Shown piece by piece: positions 1-6,060 of a stretch of 6,303 nt of DNA. The stretch lies in assembly GCA_021850405.1 (NCBI GenBank), contig JAJZMA010000220.1, positions 5,613-11,915 on the forward strand. Reading direction: 5' to 3'. The stretch comes from a bacterium (GTDB lineage: Bacteria > Chloroflexota > Dormibacteria > Aeolococcales > Aeolococcaceae). A program made the position numbers and the translations under genes. The notes under the pieces were generated by a model that had not been told where the DNA came from, searched no databases, and worked only from the letters and a program-made list of their open reading frames with translations. Within the stretch, counting starts at the first letter, position 1. Every line of letters begins with the position of its first letter.

Positions 1-879
1 TTCACCAAGCGCGACCCGCTCGCAAGGGAGCGAGTCCCTGGGGAAAGGACAGGCCTGTGGACCTTCCTGCGTGAGCGTGACTGGAGCTACTGGACCAGGC
101 CTCAATCCCACCAGGGCAGTGCTATGGGAGACATCCCACTTGAGGCCATGGAGAGTGATCCTCGCGCCACAGGTGCACCGAGGTGGGTGAGAGGTTTGAC
201 GAACCTGGCGCTGGACCAGACCCGGCCGGTAGCGGTGCGCAAGACAGCAGCCTTCGTAGACGACTGGCTAAACATGCGCTCCATTGTGCCCGGGATTCTT
301 ATTAGTTTAGGGTTTCTAGCGCTGGGAGCTATGTGGGTGCCGGCTGCGGTACTTTTTTCTGCCAACTGGATACTGTCTGGTGTGCCCAACATACTGGCCG
401 GCTACATGGCATGGAAGAACCATGACCTAAAGCGGATCACAATGCCAGGCTGGTGGCAGCGCAAGGACCAGATACTAAGACGAAAGGCACCTGCGACCCA
501 GCGGGAGATGGCTATCGGGAAGGGGGTGGTGCTGGAAGAAGAACAGCCAGGCATTCGTTTTCTGGCGAGAGTCATTGGGCGCAGGGGCAGGGACACGTGC
601 AGGAAGGAGCTGGACCGTGTTGCCCCGGATGCTGGAGGCAGGGCAGGGGAGAACGAGCCGCTGGCGCCAGGGGTGGGGCCGGGAGCTGCGCGGCAGACTG
701 GGCCAACCATGGTCACGGGTAGCTGGGGGCTTTCCCAGAGCTGGTCAGGGAAGACTGCTGTGGCTGTCCTTGAGCACGCAGCCTTACACGGTCGCCACAC
801 TGGGCACAAGGCTACTGGCCCTGCCCAAATTTCTGGTGGGGCTGTCCCGTCCTCAGCTGAGGTTGGCGTTGGGCTCTGA
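1..879 (+). CDS. Hypothetical protein with two-helix membrane segment, 5'-partial
   Basis: I do not recognise this gene. Its frame is open from base 1, so it probably begins outside the window. The first internal ATG, at 124, has only a weak upstream purine run. Counting from that ATG, residues about 52-98 are hydrophobic (SIVPGILISLGFLALGAMW, then VLFSANWILSGVPNILAGY) and could form one or two membrane helices. They are followed by a basic stretch (KRITMPGWWQRKDQILRRK), which suggests an inner-membrane protein with a cytoplasmic tail. The part up to about 500 reads like real protein. Beyond roughly 560 this frame becomes Gly/Ala/Arg-rich and low in character. The +2 frame, open from 479 to a TAG at 884-886, reads better there (LLWLSLSTQPYTVATLGTRL), so a frameshift is possible. 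The tRNA promoter follows directly. The coding call is moderate and no function is assigned. Confidence 0.5.
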   Translation, partial: FTKRDPLARERVPGERTGLWTFLRERDWSYWTRPQSHQGSAMGDIPLEAMESDPRATGAPRWVRGLTNLALDQTRPVAVRKTAAFVDDWLNMRSIVPGILISLGFLALGAMWVPAAVLFSANWILSGVPNILAGYMAWKNHDLKRITMPGWWQRKDQILRRKAPATQREMAIGKGVVLEEEQPGIRFLARVIGRRGRDTCRKELDRVAPDAGGRAGENEPLAPGVGPGAARQTGPTMVTGSWGLSQSWSGKTAVAVLEHAALHGRHTGHKATGPAQISGGAVPSSAEVGVGL

Positions 880-917
880 CTGGTAGCGGGCAGATTGTGT
901 TTGTGGCTTTTTCAGCT

Positions 918-946
918 TTGGCCCAGTACCAGCCATCAGTTACACT
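918..946 (+). promoter_or_regulatory. Candidate sigma70-like promoter for the tRNA
   Basis: TTGGCC (918-923) and TACACT (941-946) lie 17 bp apart. Each matches four of six bases of the TTGACA/TATAAT consensus. Transcription would start near 953, about nine bases before the mature tRNA 5' end. The position is what makes this convincing; the boxes alone are ordinary. Confidence 0.45.
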
Positions 947-961
947 GTCCTGCGGGTCTTC

Positions 962-1035
962 GGGCGGATAGCTCAGTTGGTTAGAGCAGGGGGCTCATAA
1001 CCCCACGGTCGCAGGTTCGAATCCTGCTCCGCCCA
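962..1035 (+). tRNA. tRNA-Met (CAU), elongator type
   Basis: The full cloverleaf can be drawn. The acceptor stem GGGCGGA (962-968) pairs with TCCGCCC (1028-1034), followed by discriminator A1035. The D arm is GCTC/GAGC, the anticodon loop is CTCATAA with anticodon CAT, the variable loop is five bases, and the T arm is GCAGG-TTCGAAT-CCTGC. CCA is not encoded. It is not the initiator: bases 1 and 72 form a G-C pair rather than a mismatch, and position 11-24 is C-G. CAU could also mark a lysidine-modified tRNA-Ile2. G5-C68 argues mildly against that, because E. coli TilS favours C4-G69 together with C5-G68. The anticodon stem is GGGGG against CCCCA, which leaves a G27-A43 mismatch at its top. 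Confidence 0.93.
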
Positions 1036-1088
1036 CACCCCTGGTGGTGGGAGAGAGGGATGCATGTAGGGAGGTAATACACCCACTC

Positions 1089-1142
1089 GTGCGCATTCTC
1101 ACGAAAGTAGCCGGCGCCGGCTACTTTCGTGAGAATGCGCAC
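1089..1142. repeat. Perfect 54-bp palindrome, no spacer
   Basis: Two 27-base arms are exact reverse complements and meet at the dyad between 1115 and 1116. The centre reads CCGGCGCCGG and the outer ends are GTGCGCATTCTC and GAGAATGCGCAC. Pairing stops sharply at 1088/1143. It lies 54 bp after the tRNA and 159 bp before the end of the converging ATPase gene. There is no T-run on either side, so a standard intrinsic terminator is unlikely. No second copy occurs in the window and I see no flanking target-site duplication. It could be two inverted terminal repeats joined head to head (a minimal MITE-like relic), a protein-binding dyad, a bidirectional transcription barrier, or an assembly artefact. 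Confidence 0.95.
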
Positions 1143-1301
1143 CTGGGTTGTTGCTCGGAGCGAGTTGCAAGGTTGCCCTGCATCGGAAGGGGCCGAACGG
1201 CGCAGACTAGTGTCCTCGCTGTGATCACGTGCCCGCACCCGGTCCCAACTCAAGGCCTGGGTCGTTGGCGCCGGCCAGGGGAGGGGAGAGCAACCCTGCT
1301 G

Positions 1302-2579
1302 TTACGGTCCCAGGAGAACTGCCGGAACCACCGCGATGCCATCGGGTCTCCGATACGCTTGCTCCCCAGCGGTAACCACAACAGCATCCATCAAGTCGTC
1401 TCCGATTTCCTCCTGGAGCCAGTGTAAATGCCGGACGTCATCTCCGACAACTTCCCGGCTTAGCTTGACTTCCAGGGCCAGCACACGTCCATCCGGGCGT
1501 TCCACTATGAGGTCTATTTCATGCCTGGTGTCCTTGGTGCGGAGATGAAATACGGAGGCCTCGCTCGCCTGGGCGTAGACGCGTACACTCAAGGCCACCA
1601 ATGATTCAAACAGGGCGCCCAACAGACTGCCATTCCTGGGAATCCCGAAACTGTTGCCGTCAGTTTCAATTAGTCCTGATGCCCCCACCCCGAGAAGGCT
1701 CGCCGCCAACGCTGGGTCTGCAAGGTGATGCTTCGGCGCCAACGTGAGCCGGCGTAGGCGATTGCGGGTTGCTGACCAACCCGGAAGCGGATCCAGGAGC
1801 CACAGGTCTGTAAGGACGTCTCTGTATGCGGCCACCGTCGTCTTTGCGGGAATGTTTTCACCGCCCGATGACGCGGCCCGCGCCAGCAGGTTGTAGCTGG
1901 TGGTTGTAGCGGTTGCGGCCGCGTATGCCTTGAGCCAGGAGAGCAGAGATGCAGGGCGTCGTACTCGGAGTCCCTGATAGGCAAAGTCCCGCTGCACTAC
2001 CCGGTTGATGTAGCTCTGGAGTTGCGTGTTTCGAGCCCGTTGGCTCAGCGTTCGGATCCCCGGGAACCCCGAGGCGACGATTTCTTCGGCGTACTCAAAA
2101 AGTTTGATGTCGGTGCTTCCCGCGACCGGCGGGTGGCTTCCCTGGAGCAGAGCTTGCATTTTGACAGTTGGCTGGGCGAGCCCTCTCTCAGCCAAACTCA
2201 GCGGACGCATCCTGAGTTGGGAGATTCGCCCCGCTCCAGAGTGTGCTGGAGTTTCAAGCGGCGCCGCGCTGCCGGCCAGGAGGAATCTCCCGGGGCGCGA
2301 TCCGGCGTCGACCTGGCGTCTGACGTAGTCCCAGATCGGCGGGTATCGTTGCCACTCATCCAGCAGGATCCTGCCGCTGAAGGCATCCAGCTGCGCTGGA
2401 TCTGCGGAGATCACCTCCAGTTGTGGAGGGTCATCGAAGGCGATGACCCTGTCCACACGCCTGCTCGCGGTCGCTGTCTTCCCAATCCCTCGTGGCCCCT
2501 CGATGGCAATGGCTGGCAGTTCAGCGAGGAGGACGTCAAGCTCGTCATCGACTATTCGGTGTTGGTAATCCACGTTCAT
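1302..2579 (-). CDS. AAA+ ATPase, DUF4143 family
   Basis: A 425-residue cytosolic P-loop ATPase of the AAA_14/DUF4143 type. Residues 28-35 (GPRGIGKT) are the Walker A motif; ILLDEWQ at 71-77 is Walker B with D74 and E75; FLLAGSA at 99-105 fits the sensor strand. About 205-265 is the helical, winged-helix-like DUF4143 region. The C-terminal part has HEIDLIVE (353-360) and LALEVKLS (367-374), the D...ExK pattern of a PD-(D/E)XK nuclease-like fold, common in this family. All core motifs are present and length is normal for the family, so the gene looks intact. I prefer the ATG at 2579 because MNVDYQHRIVDDELDVLL matches the usual N-terminus; an in-frame TTG at 2597 would add six residues. Neither start has a strong ribosome binding site. 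No partner gene adjoins it, and the family's biological role is poorly known. TAA stop at 1302-1304. Confidence 0.9.
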   Translation of the reverse strand: MNVDYQHRIVDDELDVLLAELPAIAIEGPRGIGKTATASRRVDRVIAFDDPPQLEVISADPAQLDAFSGRILLDEWQRYPPIWDYVRRQVDAGSRPGRFLLAGSAAPLETPAHSGAGRISQLRMRPLSLAERGLAQPTVKMQALLQGSHPPVAGSTDIKLFEYAEEIVASGFPGIRTLSQRARNTQLQSYINRVVQRDFAYQGLRVRRPASLLSWLKAYAAATATTTSYNLLARAASSGGENIPAKTTVAAYRDVLTDLWLLDPLPGWSATRNRLRRLTLAPKHHLADPALAASLLGVGASGLIETDGNSFGIPRNGSLLGALFESLVALSVRVYAQASEASVFHLRTKDTRHEIDLIVERPDGRVLALEVKLSREVVGDDVRHLHWLQEEIGDDLMDAVVVTAGEQAYRRPDGIAVVPAVLLGP

Positions 2580-2583
2580 ACCA

Positions 2584-2618
2584 TACCACAGGACCAATAC
2601 TTACGCTACCATAGGACC
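2584..2618 (-). promoter_or_regulatory. Two 12-bp direct repeats upstream of the ATPase start
   Basis: TACCACAGGACC (2584-2595) and TACCATAGGACC (2607-2618) differ by one base and start 23 bp apart, about two helical turns. They sit immediately upstream of the ATPase ATG on its own strand, where a promoter or operator would lie. This suggests a tandem repressor or activator site. I could not place convincing -35 and -10 boxes, so the regulatory role is inference. Confidence 0.4.
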
Positions 2619-2953
2619 GGTGGCCGCCATGCACTGATCTAACGAATCAGCCGGGTTACGTGCTTGGGCCAACATCGATATGGGCCGCGGGGGTTGCAGA
2701 TGCGCGACCCCAGAGGGCAAGCCATTTAGGCCGTGGGTGCGGGTGCAGCCAAACCAGTCCATTGGCATCTTCCAGGAGCCGGCACCGGTGCAAGGGGCCG
2801 CCAAGAGTGGCGACTTGCAGTTGGCAGTTCCTGGCTCGGCGCCTTCGGGCCCCCGCTGCATGCGCAGTCCAGCCGGGGTTGCTCCATGTGCCAGGGCAGC
2901 GCCCGTTTGGTGGTCTTGTGGGTCGGGGCCAGAGTGCTCCCGACCTTCCCGCC
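2598..2953. other. 356-bp stretch with no convincing gene
   Basis: No frame here reads clearly as protein. The + frames contain only arbitrary-looking Gly/Arg/Pro-rich stretches. They should hold the N-terminal part of the methyltransferase whose tail begins at 2954, but I find no Fe-S cysteine cluster or SAM-binding glycine motif, so that part is deleted or scrambled. On the - strand a GTG-started frame (2967 to 2656) ends with the more protein-like LEDANGLVWLHPHPRPKWL. It lies about 80 bp upstream of the ATPase in the same orientation, but has no recognisable family. A small inverted repeat, CTGAT/ATCAG, occurs at 2634-2650. Confidence 0.5.
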
Positions 2954-3290
2954 GTACAGCTGAACACTGCGCTGAACGGTGTGGCCGAGGGTGGAATATG
3001 TCAGGTCTTCTGTTGACGAAGCTCTGGCTCTGCTGCTGTCAGAGATCGTACCGGACGCTGTCCTGCTGGATCCTTCACGGGCTGGGTCCGGCAGTCAGGT
3101 TGTGGCCGCACTTGCTCTTGCTGGCCCGCGCAGGGTGGTGTATGTCTCCTGTGATGCAGCCACCCTCGCCCGTGATCTGAAATTGCTTTGCGTGTCAGGG
3201 CCTTATCGTCTGACACACCTCGGACTGGAGGACATGTTTCCCCAGACCTGGCACGTGGAGAGCGTGGCCATCCTTGTACGCGATCAGTAG
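2954..3290 (+). pseudogene. C-terminal remnant of RlmD/TrmA-family RNA uracil-C5 methyltransferase
   Basis: Members of this family use S-adenosylmethionine to methylate C5 of specific uridines in 23S rRNA or tRNA. The remnant keeps the C-terminal end of the catalytic domain. From 2991 it reads VEYVRSSVDEAL, then DAVLLDPSRAG (the DPPRxG motif, with Ser for the second Pro), then VVYVSCDAATLARDL with the catalytic Cys of the SCxxxTLARD motif, then EDMFPQTWHVESVAIL and a TAG at 3288-3290. Just upstream, the +2 frame gives VQLNTALNGVAE (2954-2989), which fits the NAxLNG element preceding that region, so a frameshift lies near 2985-2991. About 100 of the usual 400-450 residues remain, and the SAM-binding motif is absent. 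In-frame TGA codons at 2961 and 2973 block the downstream frame. The family call is strong; RlmD versus TrmA or another member is not resolved. Confidence 0.82.
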
Positions 3291-3308
3291 CAATCCCTCA
3301 TCCAGCCT

Positions 3309-3364
3309 CGAAGGGGGACCGGTGAATGAGGCACGGCAGTGCCCCTTCGCAGCGCGTGCTGCCG
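3309..3364. repeat. Overlapping inverted repeats after the methyltransferase remnant
   Basis: CGAAGGGG (3309-3316) pairs with CCCCTTCG (3342-3349) across 25 bases. CGGCAG (3334-3339) pairs with CTGCCG (3359-3364), and GCAGC/GCTGC makes a small hairpin with loop GCGT at 3349-3362. These structures are mutually exclusive. There is no following T-run, so a terminator role is only possible, not shown. Confidence 0.35.
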
Positions 3365-3393
3365 GAGGCGGTGGTCCGTTACTGCACAGCCAT

Positions 3394-3432
3394 TACTGTT
3401 TTACATAATCGCCATTTTATGAAGTAACAGTA
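3394..3432. promoter_or_regulatory. Interrupted inverted repeat in the leader of the surface-protein gene
   Basis: TACTGTT (3394-3400) and AACAGTA (3426-3432) form the outer arms, and CATAA and TTATG form inner arms, giving an AT-rich imperfect dyad about 39 bp long. Another TTACTG occurs at 3379-3384. TACAAT at 3437-3442 is a plausible -10 box just downstream, with no good -35 at the right spacing. That arrangement fits an activator or repressor site over a promoter, lying roughly 100 bp before the ATG at 3540. A transcript hairpin is the alternative. Confidence 0.4.
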
Positions 3433-3525
3433 GCGTTACAATTCATGCATTGGAACGGCCATTTGCAACTGACCCAGGGAATGCGGTTGCCGTTTTTGCC
3501 CCCCAAAAATACAGACTGGCTTTCT

Positions 3526-3531
3526 GAAGGG
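3526..3531 (+). promoter_or_regulatory. Ribosome binding site GAAGGG
   Basis: GAAGGG lies eight bases before the ATG at 3540. It decides the start in favour of this Met rather than the in-frame Met at residue 7. Confidence 0.6.
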
Positions 3532-3539
3532 TATCAGCA

Positions 3540-5372
3540 ATGCGGGAATCAGGTAGCATGCGGCGGCGTAACGACGCTTCGACAGGAACCCTGGCGCCAC
3601 GCACCCCTCTGGTTGGTCCCCGGATACTTGGATGGGCGATCGTCCTTATGCTTGCATCCGAATTAATTTCTCCAGCAACCGCGGCAGCAGCCTCGGTGGT
3701 GGCGACCATTACCGGATTTTCCAGCCCTGTAAGTGTAGCTGTGAACCCTGTTGCCATCGGCGGTGTCACGTATGCATACGTGGCCAATGACGCGAGGAGT
3801 GGCTCCCTGTCGGTAATCGATACAGCCACAAATGCAGTAACAACGAGTGTGAGCGTTGGCAAATATGCATACGGTGTAGCGGTGAACCCCGTCACGATAG
3901 GAGGAGTTACGTATGCCTATGTAACTAACGAGGGTGCCGCCTCAGTATCGGTGGTTGATACCAATACCAATGCTGTCACAAGTACCGTCAGTGTGGGTAC
4001 CGATCCCTGGAGCGTTGCTGTTAATCCCAGCGGCACTGACGCCTATGTAACAAACGCAACCTCTGACTCCGTATCGGTGATCAATACGTCTACGCTGGCC
4101 GTCAGTTCAGTTGCTGTTGGGACGGACCCATACGATGTTGCAGTCAACCCGGTATCAATTGGTGGAGTGATATACGCATACGTGACCAATTACTCCTCAG
4201 GCACAGTCTCGGTCATCGATACAGCTACCAACACAGTTTCCACGACGATCTCCGGTTTTTCCTCTCCGTACGGAATTGCGGTAAATCCAGCTGGAACTGA
4301 CGTATACGTGGTCAACGCCGGTTCCGGGTCCGTCTCCGTGGTGAGTACATCTACAAATGCAGTAACAGGAACCGTGACTGTGGGCTCGGGGCCAGAGGGA
4401 ATTGCGGTGGACCCCACAGGCACTTATGCTTATGTGGACAACACGACCTCGGGCACGGTGTCCCAGATAGCACTATCCAGTAACACCGTTGCTGCCACAA
4501 TAACCGTTGGCAGCTCGCCTGTGCGCGTAGCAGTGAGTCCGTCCGGAGCCGATGCATACGTTACCAATGTTGGGTCCGGGTCAGTTTCGGTCATTGGGCT
4601 GTCACTGCCATCAACTACCACACTGACTACCCCGGCAAATCCGGCAGAGGTGGTCACTTTTACTGCTGTTGTGTCAGGCGGAAGCAGTTCCTCCACCACT
4701 CCAACCGGCTCGGTAACCTTCAACAACACTTCATCCTCTACGGTGTTGTGTAGTGCCGTACCGATAGCTGAGGGGACACTCCCTGTGTATGAGGCAGAAG
4801 CTACTTGTTCTGTCACCCTCCCGACCACCGGTGGGCCATTCTCGATAGATGCTGTCTACGGCGGCGACAGCAGCTACAGCGGGAGTACTTCCAACTCGAT
4901 AAACCAGGCAACCAATGCCTGTGATGGGGGAGCACTCACCCTGACTGCCCCATCCACCCTCACAATCCCCTCCCCAACACTTAGTGGACTAAACGAGACA
5001 GTTTCCTCCTCGGTTGCACTGGATTCTTCTGACATGACAGGAACCGGTCTCGGCTGGAACATCCAGGCAACATCTACCATCTTTTCTGGCTCAAAGGGTG
5101 CGCCTCTCTCCACCTCTGCTACAAGTTTCACCGGGGCTTCTGTCTCGGGAAGTTCTGGCTACTGTGTTCTTCCCACCAGTTCTGTTGCGTACAGCGTCCT
5201 GCTGCCTGCCGGGTCAACTGCTCCTACCGGAGCAGTTATCTACAATGCAGGCAACAGCACCGGCGAGGGGCCGTTTGTGATCACCATGGCATTCTCCACA
5301 GCGATCCCGGCAGATGCCTATGCCCAGAGCTACAGTTCAACATGGACTTTTACAATTGTGAGTGGCCCGTGA
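3540..5372 (+). CDS. Secreted YVTN beta-propeller protein with Ig-like and unidentified C-terminal domains
   Basis: A 610-residue exported protein. Residues 1-27 are polar and basic; about 28-50 form a hydrophobic signal segment ending in SPATAAAAS, a likely AxA cleavage site. Residues about 53-355 hold seven repeats of the 40-residue YVTN type (core VAVNP...AYVTN...GSVSVIDT.TN.V), enough for one closed seven-bladed propeller. Repeats 1, 2 and 4 carry the longer loop IGGVxYAY; the others have SGTDAY-like turns. Residues about 357-455 match a Big_3_5-like Ig domain (TTLTTPANP, PTGSVTF, AVYGGDSSYSGSTS) with C404 and C423 as a possible disulfide. Residues 461-610 are Ser/Thr-rich, predicted beta (GLGWNIQATST, STWTFTIVSG), with C461 and C542; I cannot assign this domain, though it is loosely WxL-like. 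No LPxTG motif or C-terminal membrane helix is visible, so it is secreted or held non-covalently. Ligand binding or adhesion is a guess; catalysis is not indicated. Confidence 0.92.
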   Translation: MRESGSMRRRNDASTGTLAPRTPLVGPRILGWAIVLMLASELISPATAAAASVVATITGFSSPVSVAVNPVAIGGVTYAYVANDARSGSLSVIDTATNAVTTSVSVGKYAYGVAVNPVTIGGVTYAYVTNEGAASVSVVDTNTNAVTSTVSVGTDPWSVAVNPSGTDAYVTNATSDSVSVINTSTLAVSSVAVGTDPYDVAVNPVSIGGVIYAYVTNYSSGTVSVIDTATNTVSTTISGFSSPYGIAVNPAGTDVYVVNAGSGSVSVVSTSTNAVTGTVTVGSGPEGIAVDPTGTYAYVDNTTSGTVSQIALSSNTVAATITVGSSPVRVAVSPSGADAYVTNVGSGSVSVIGLSLPSTTTLTTPANPAEVVTFTAVVSGGSSSSTTPTGSVTFNNTSSSTVLCSAVPIAEGTLPVYEAEATCSVTLPTTGGPFSIDAVYGGDSSYSGSTSNSINQATNACDGGALTLTAPSTLTIPSPTLSGLNETVSSSVALDSSDMTGTGLGWNIQATSTIFSGSKGAPLSTSATSFTGASVSGSSGYCVLPTSSVAYSVLLPAGSTAPTGAVIYNAGNSTGEGPFVITMAFSTAIPADAYAQSYSSTWTFTIVSGP

Positions 5373-5487
5373 AGCGACCTTGGGCTGATTATCTGGACAT
5401 CTCACAATCGACTTGACCGAAGCAGTGTGATAGAGCCTGTAGTCAGACTCGCTCAGGCTGCGGGCGCCCTATGCTGGAGGGGCTCCG

Positions 5488-5805
5488 ATGCACGTAATCC
5501 GTAGCAAACAACGCATACGGCGGCCTGTGTATCTCGTGGCGGCGATGACTTTCCTATTGAAGTCTTCAGGAGATTTTTTACGCGCGTTGGTGTCCGCGGA
5601 TGCTCACTGGATACGGAACAGGCTTACGTATACGACCTTGTTCGATTCCGGCGATTCTCTCACTTCCGCATCCGCGTTCTTCTCTACTGCGGAAAGCCCG
5701 ACTGGTCACTCCTTGCAACCGCTACACTCCGCTGAAATCCGAAGCGCCGAAAAAGCAGCTGCTCCAGCTGCTCATCATCCATCGTTTCCGGCAGAGGCCA
5801 TGTGA
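5488..5805 (+). CDS. Doubtful small ORF running into the IS21 remnant
   Basis: A 105-codon frame that I do not recognise. It starts at an ATG with GGAGGGG (5476-5482) five bases upstream, an excellent ribosome binding site. The first part is basic and partly hydrophobic (RRPVYLVAAMTFLLKSSGDF). From about 5750 the frame is simply the antisense of istA, so codons after about 88 are not native. It may be a host gene cut by the insertion, an IS-associated sequence, or chance. No domain, signal peptide or partner can be claimed. Confidence 0.3.
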   Translation: MHVIRSKQRIRRPVYLVAAMTFLLKSSGDFLRALVSADAHWIRNRLTYTTLFDSGDSLTSASAFFSTAESPTGHSLQPLHSAEIRSAEKAAAPAAHHPSFPAEAM

Positions 5806-5956
5806 GCTGGGCTTTTTCTGCCCGCTCCACATAAAGCTGCACTGTCCGCTTTGACATCCGCAAGGCAGCAGCTACCTTCTCGTAGCTCAGCCCACACTCA
5901 CGGCGTAACCGCAATATCTCCCTTGTCTGTCGCATCCGTTTCCTCTGGTTGGCCAT
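5684..5956 (-). pseudogene. istA: IS21-family transposase IstA, N-terminal remnant
   Basis: IstA is the DDE-type transposase of IS21 elements and works with the ATPase IstB. This frame keeps 90 residues of the 400-500 expected. MANQRKRMRQTREILRLRRE leads into a helix-turn-helix (about 22-46, LSYEKVAAALRMSKRTVQLY) and the family's WPLPETMDDEQLEQLLF (53-69). After F69 the sequence (RRFGFQRSVAVARS) no longer resembles IstA and stops at 5684-5686, so the breakpoint is near 5750. The DDE catalytic domain and istB are missing, so it cannot transpose alone; a DNA-binding peptide might still be made. I chose the ATG at 5954-5956 because GGAGG (5962-5966 on this strand) lies five bases upstream; the frame also reads through 26 earlier codons to 6034. 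A group II intron end lies about 97 bp upstream. Confidence 0.85.
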
Positions 5957-6006
5957 GCCATCCTCCGCGCCCCATCGGTATGGTGGTTGCCCCAAAGGAT
6001 GGCATG
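5954..6006 (-). promoter_or_regulatory. Hairpin covering the istA ribosome binding site and start codon
   Basis: CATGCCATCCT (5954-5964) and AGGATGGCATG (5996-6006) are perfect 11-bp inverted complements separated by 31 bases. In an RNA of the - strand, the istA start codon and part of its GGAGG would be paired. Only transcripts starting upstream of about 6006 could form it. IS10 is known to use such a structure to silence read-through translation; here the role is inferred. Confidence 0.55.
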
Positions 6007-6060
6007 ACAGTCTGGTTGATTTGCGACGTTTCAACCTGCCCCCACCGACCGGGTAGAGTA

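Noticed and set aside
402..809. Long - strand open frame opposite the left-edge gene
   Set aside because: Ser/Pro/Arg-rich composition, no family resemblance and full overlap with the + frame; it is an antisense shadow.
962..1035. Initiator tRNA-fMet
   Set aside because: Bases 1 and 72 are a G-C pair and position 11-24 is C-G, unlike bacterial initiators.
1089..1142. Palindrome as an intrinsic terminator of the tRNA or ATPase gene
   Set aside because: No T-run follows on either strand and the stem lacks an unpaired loop sequence; a transcription-blocking effect remains possible.
981..1427. Open frames crossing the palindrome on both strands
   Set aside because: They overlap the tRNA or the ATPase end, and share the same peptide (VRILTKVAGAGYF) only because the palindrome reads alike on both strands.
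2680..3180. 166-codon + frame over the methyltransferase region
   Set aside because: The neighbouring frame carries the recognisable methyltransferase motifs; this frame has cysteine/arginine-rich, arbitrary composition.
3696..4600. Regular repeats as a CRISPR array or DNA tandem repeat
   Set aside because: The periodicity is in the protein (about 40-46 residues); the DNA differs at third positions and there are no identical repeat units.
6014..6036. GGTTGA...TCAACC inverted repeat as the IS21 terminal end
   Set aside because: Only six bases per arm, no matching second end in the window and no TGT/ACA boundary that I can defend.
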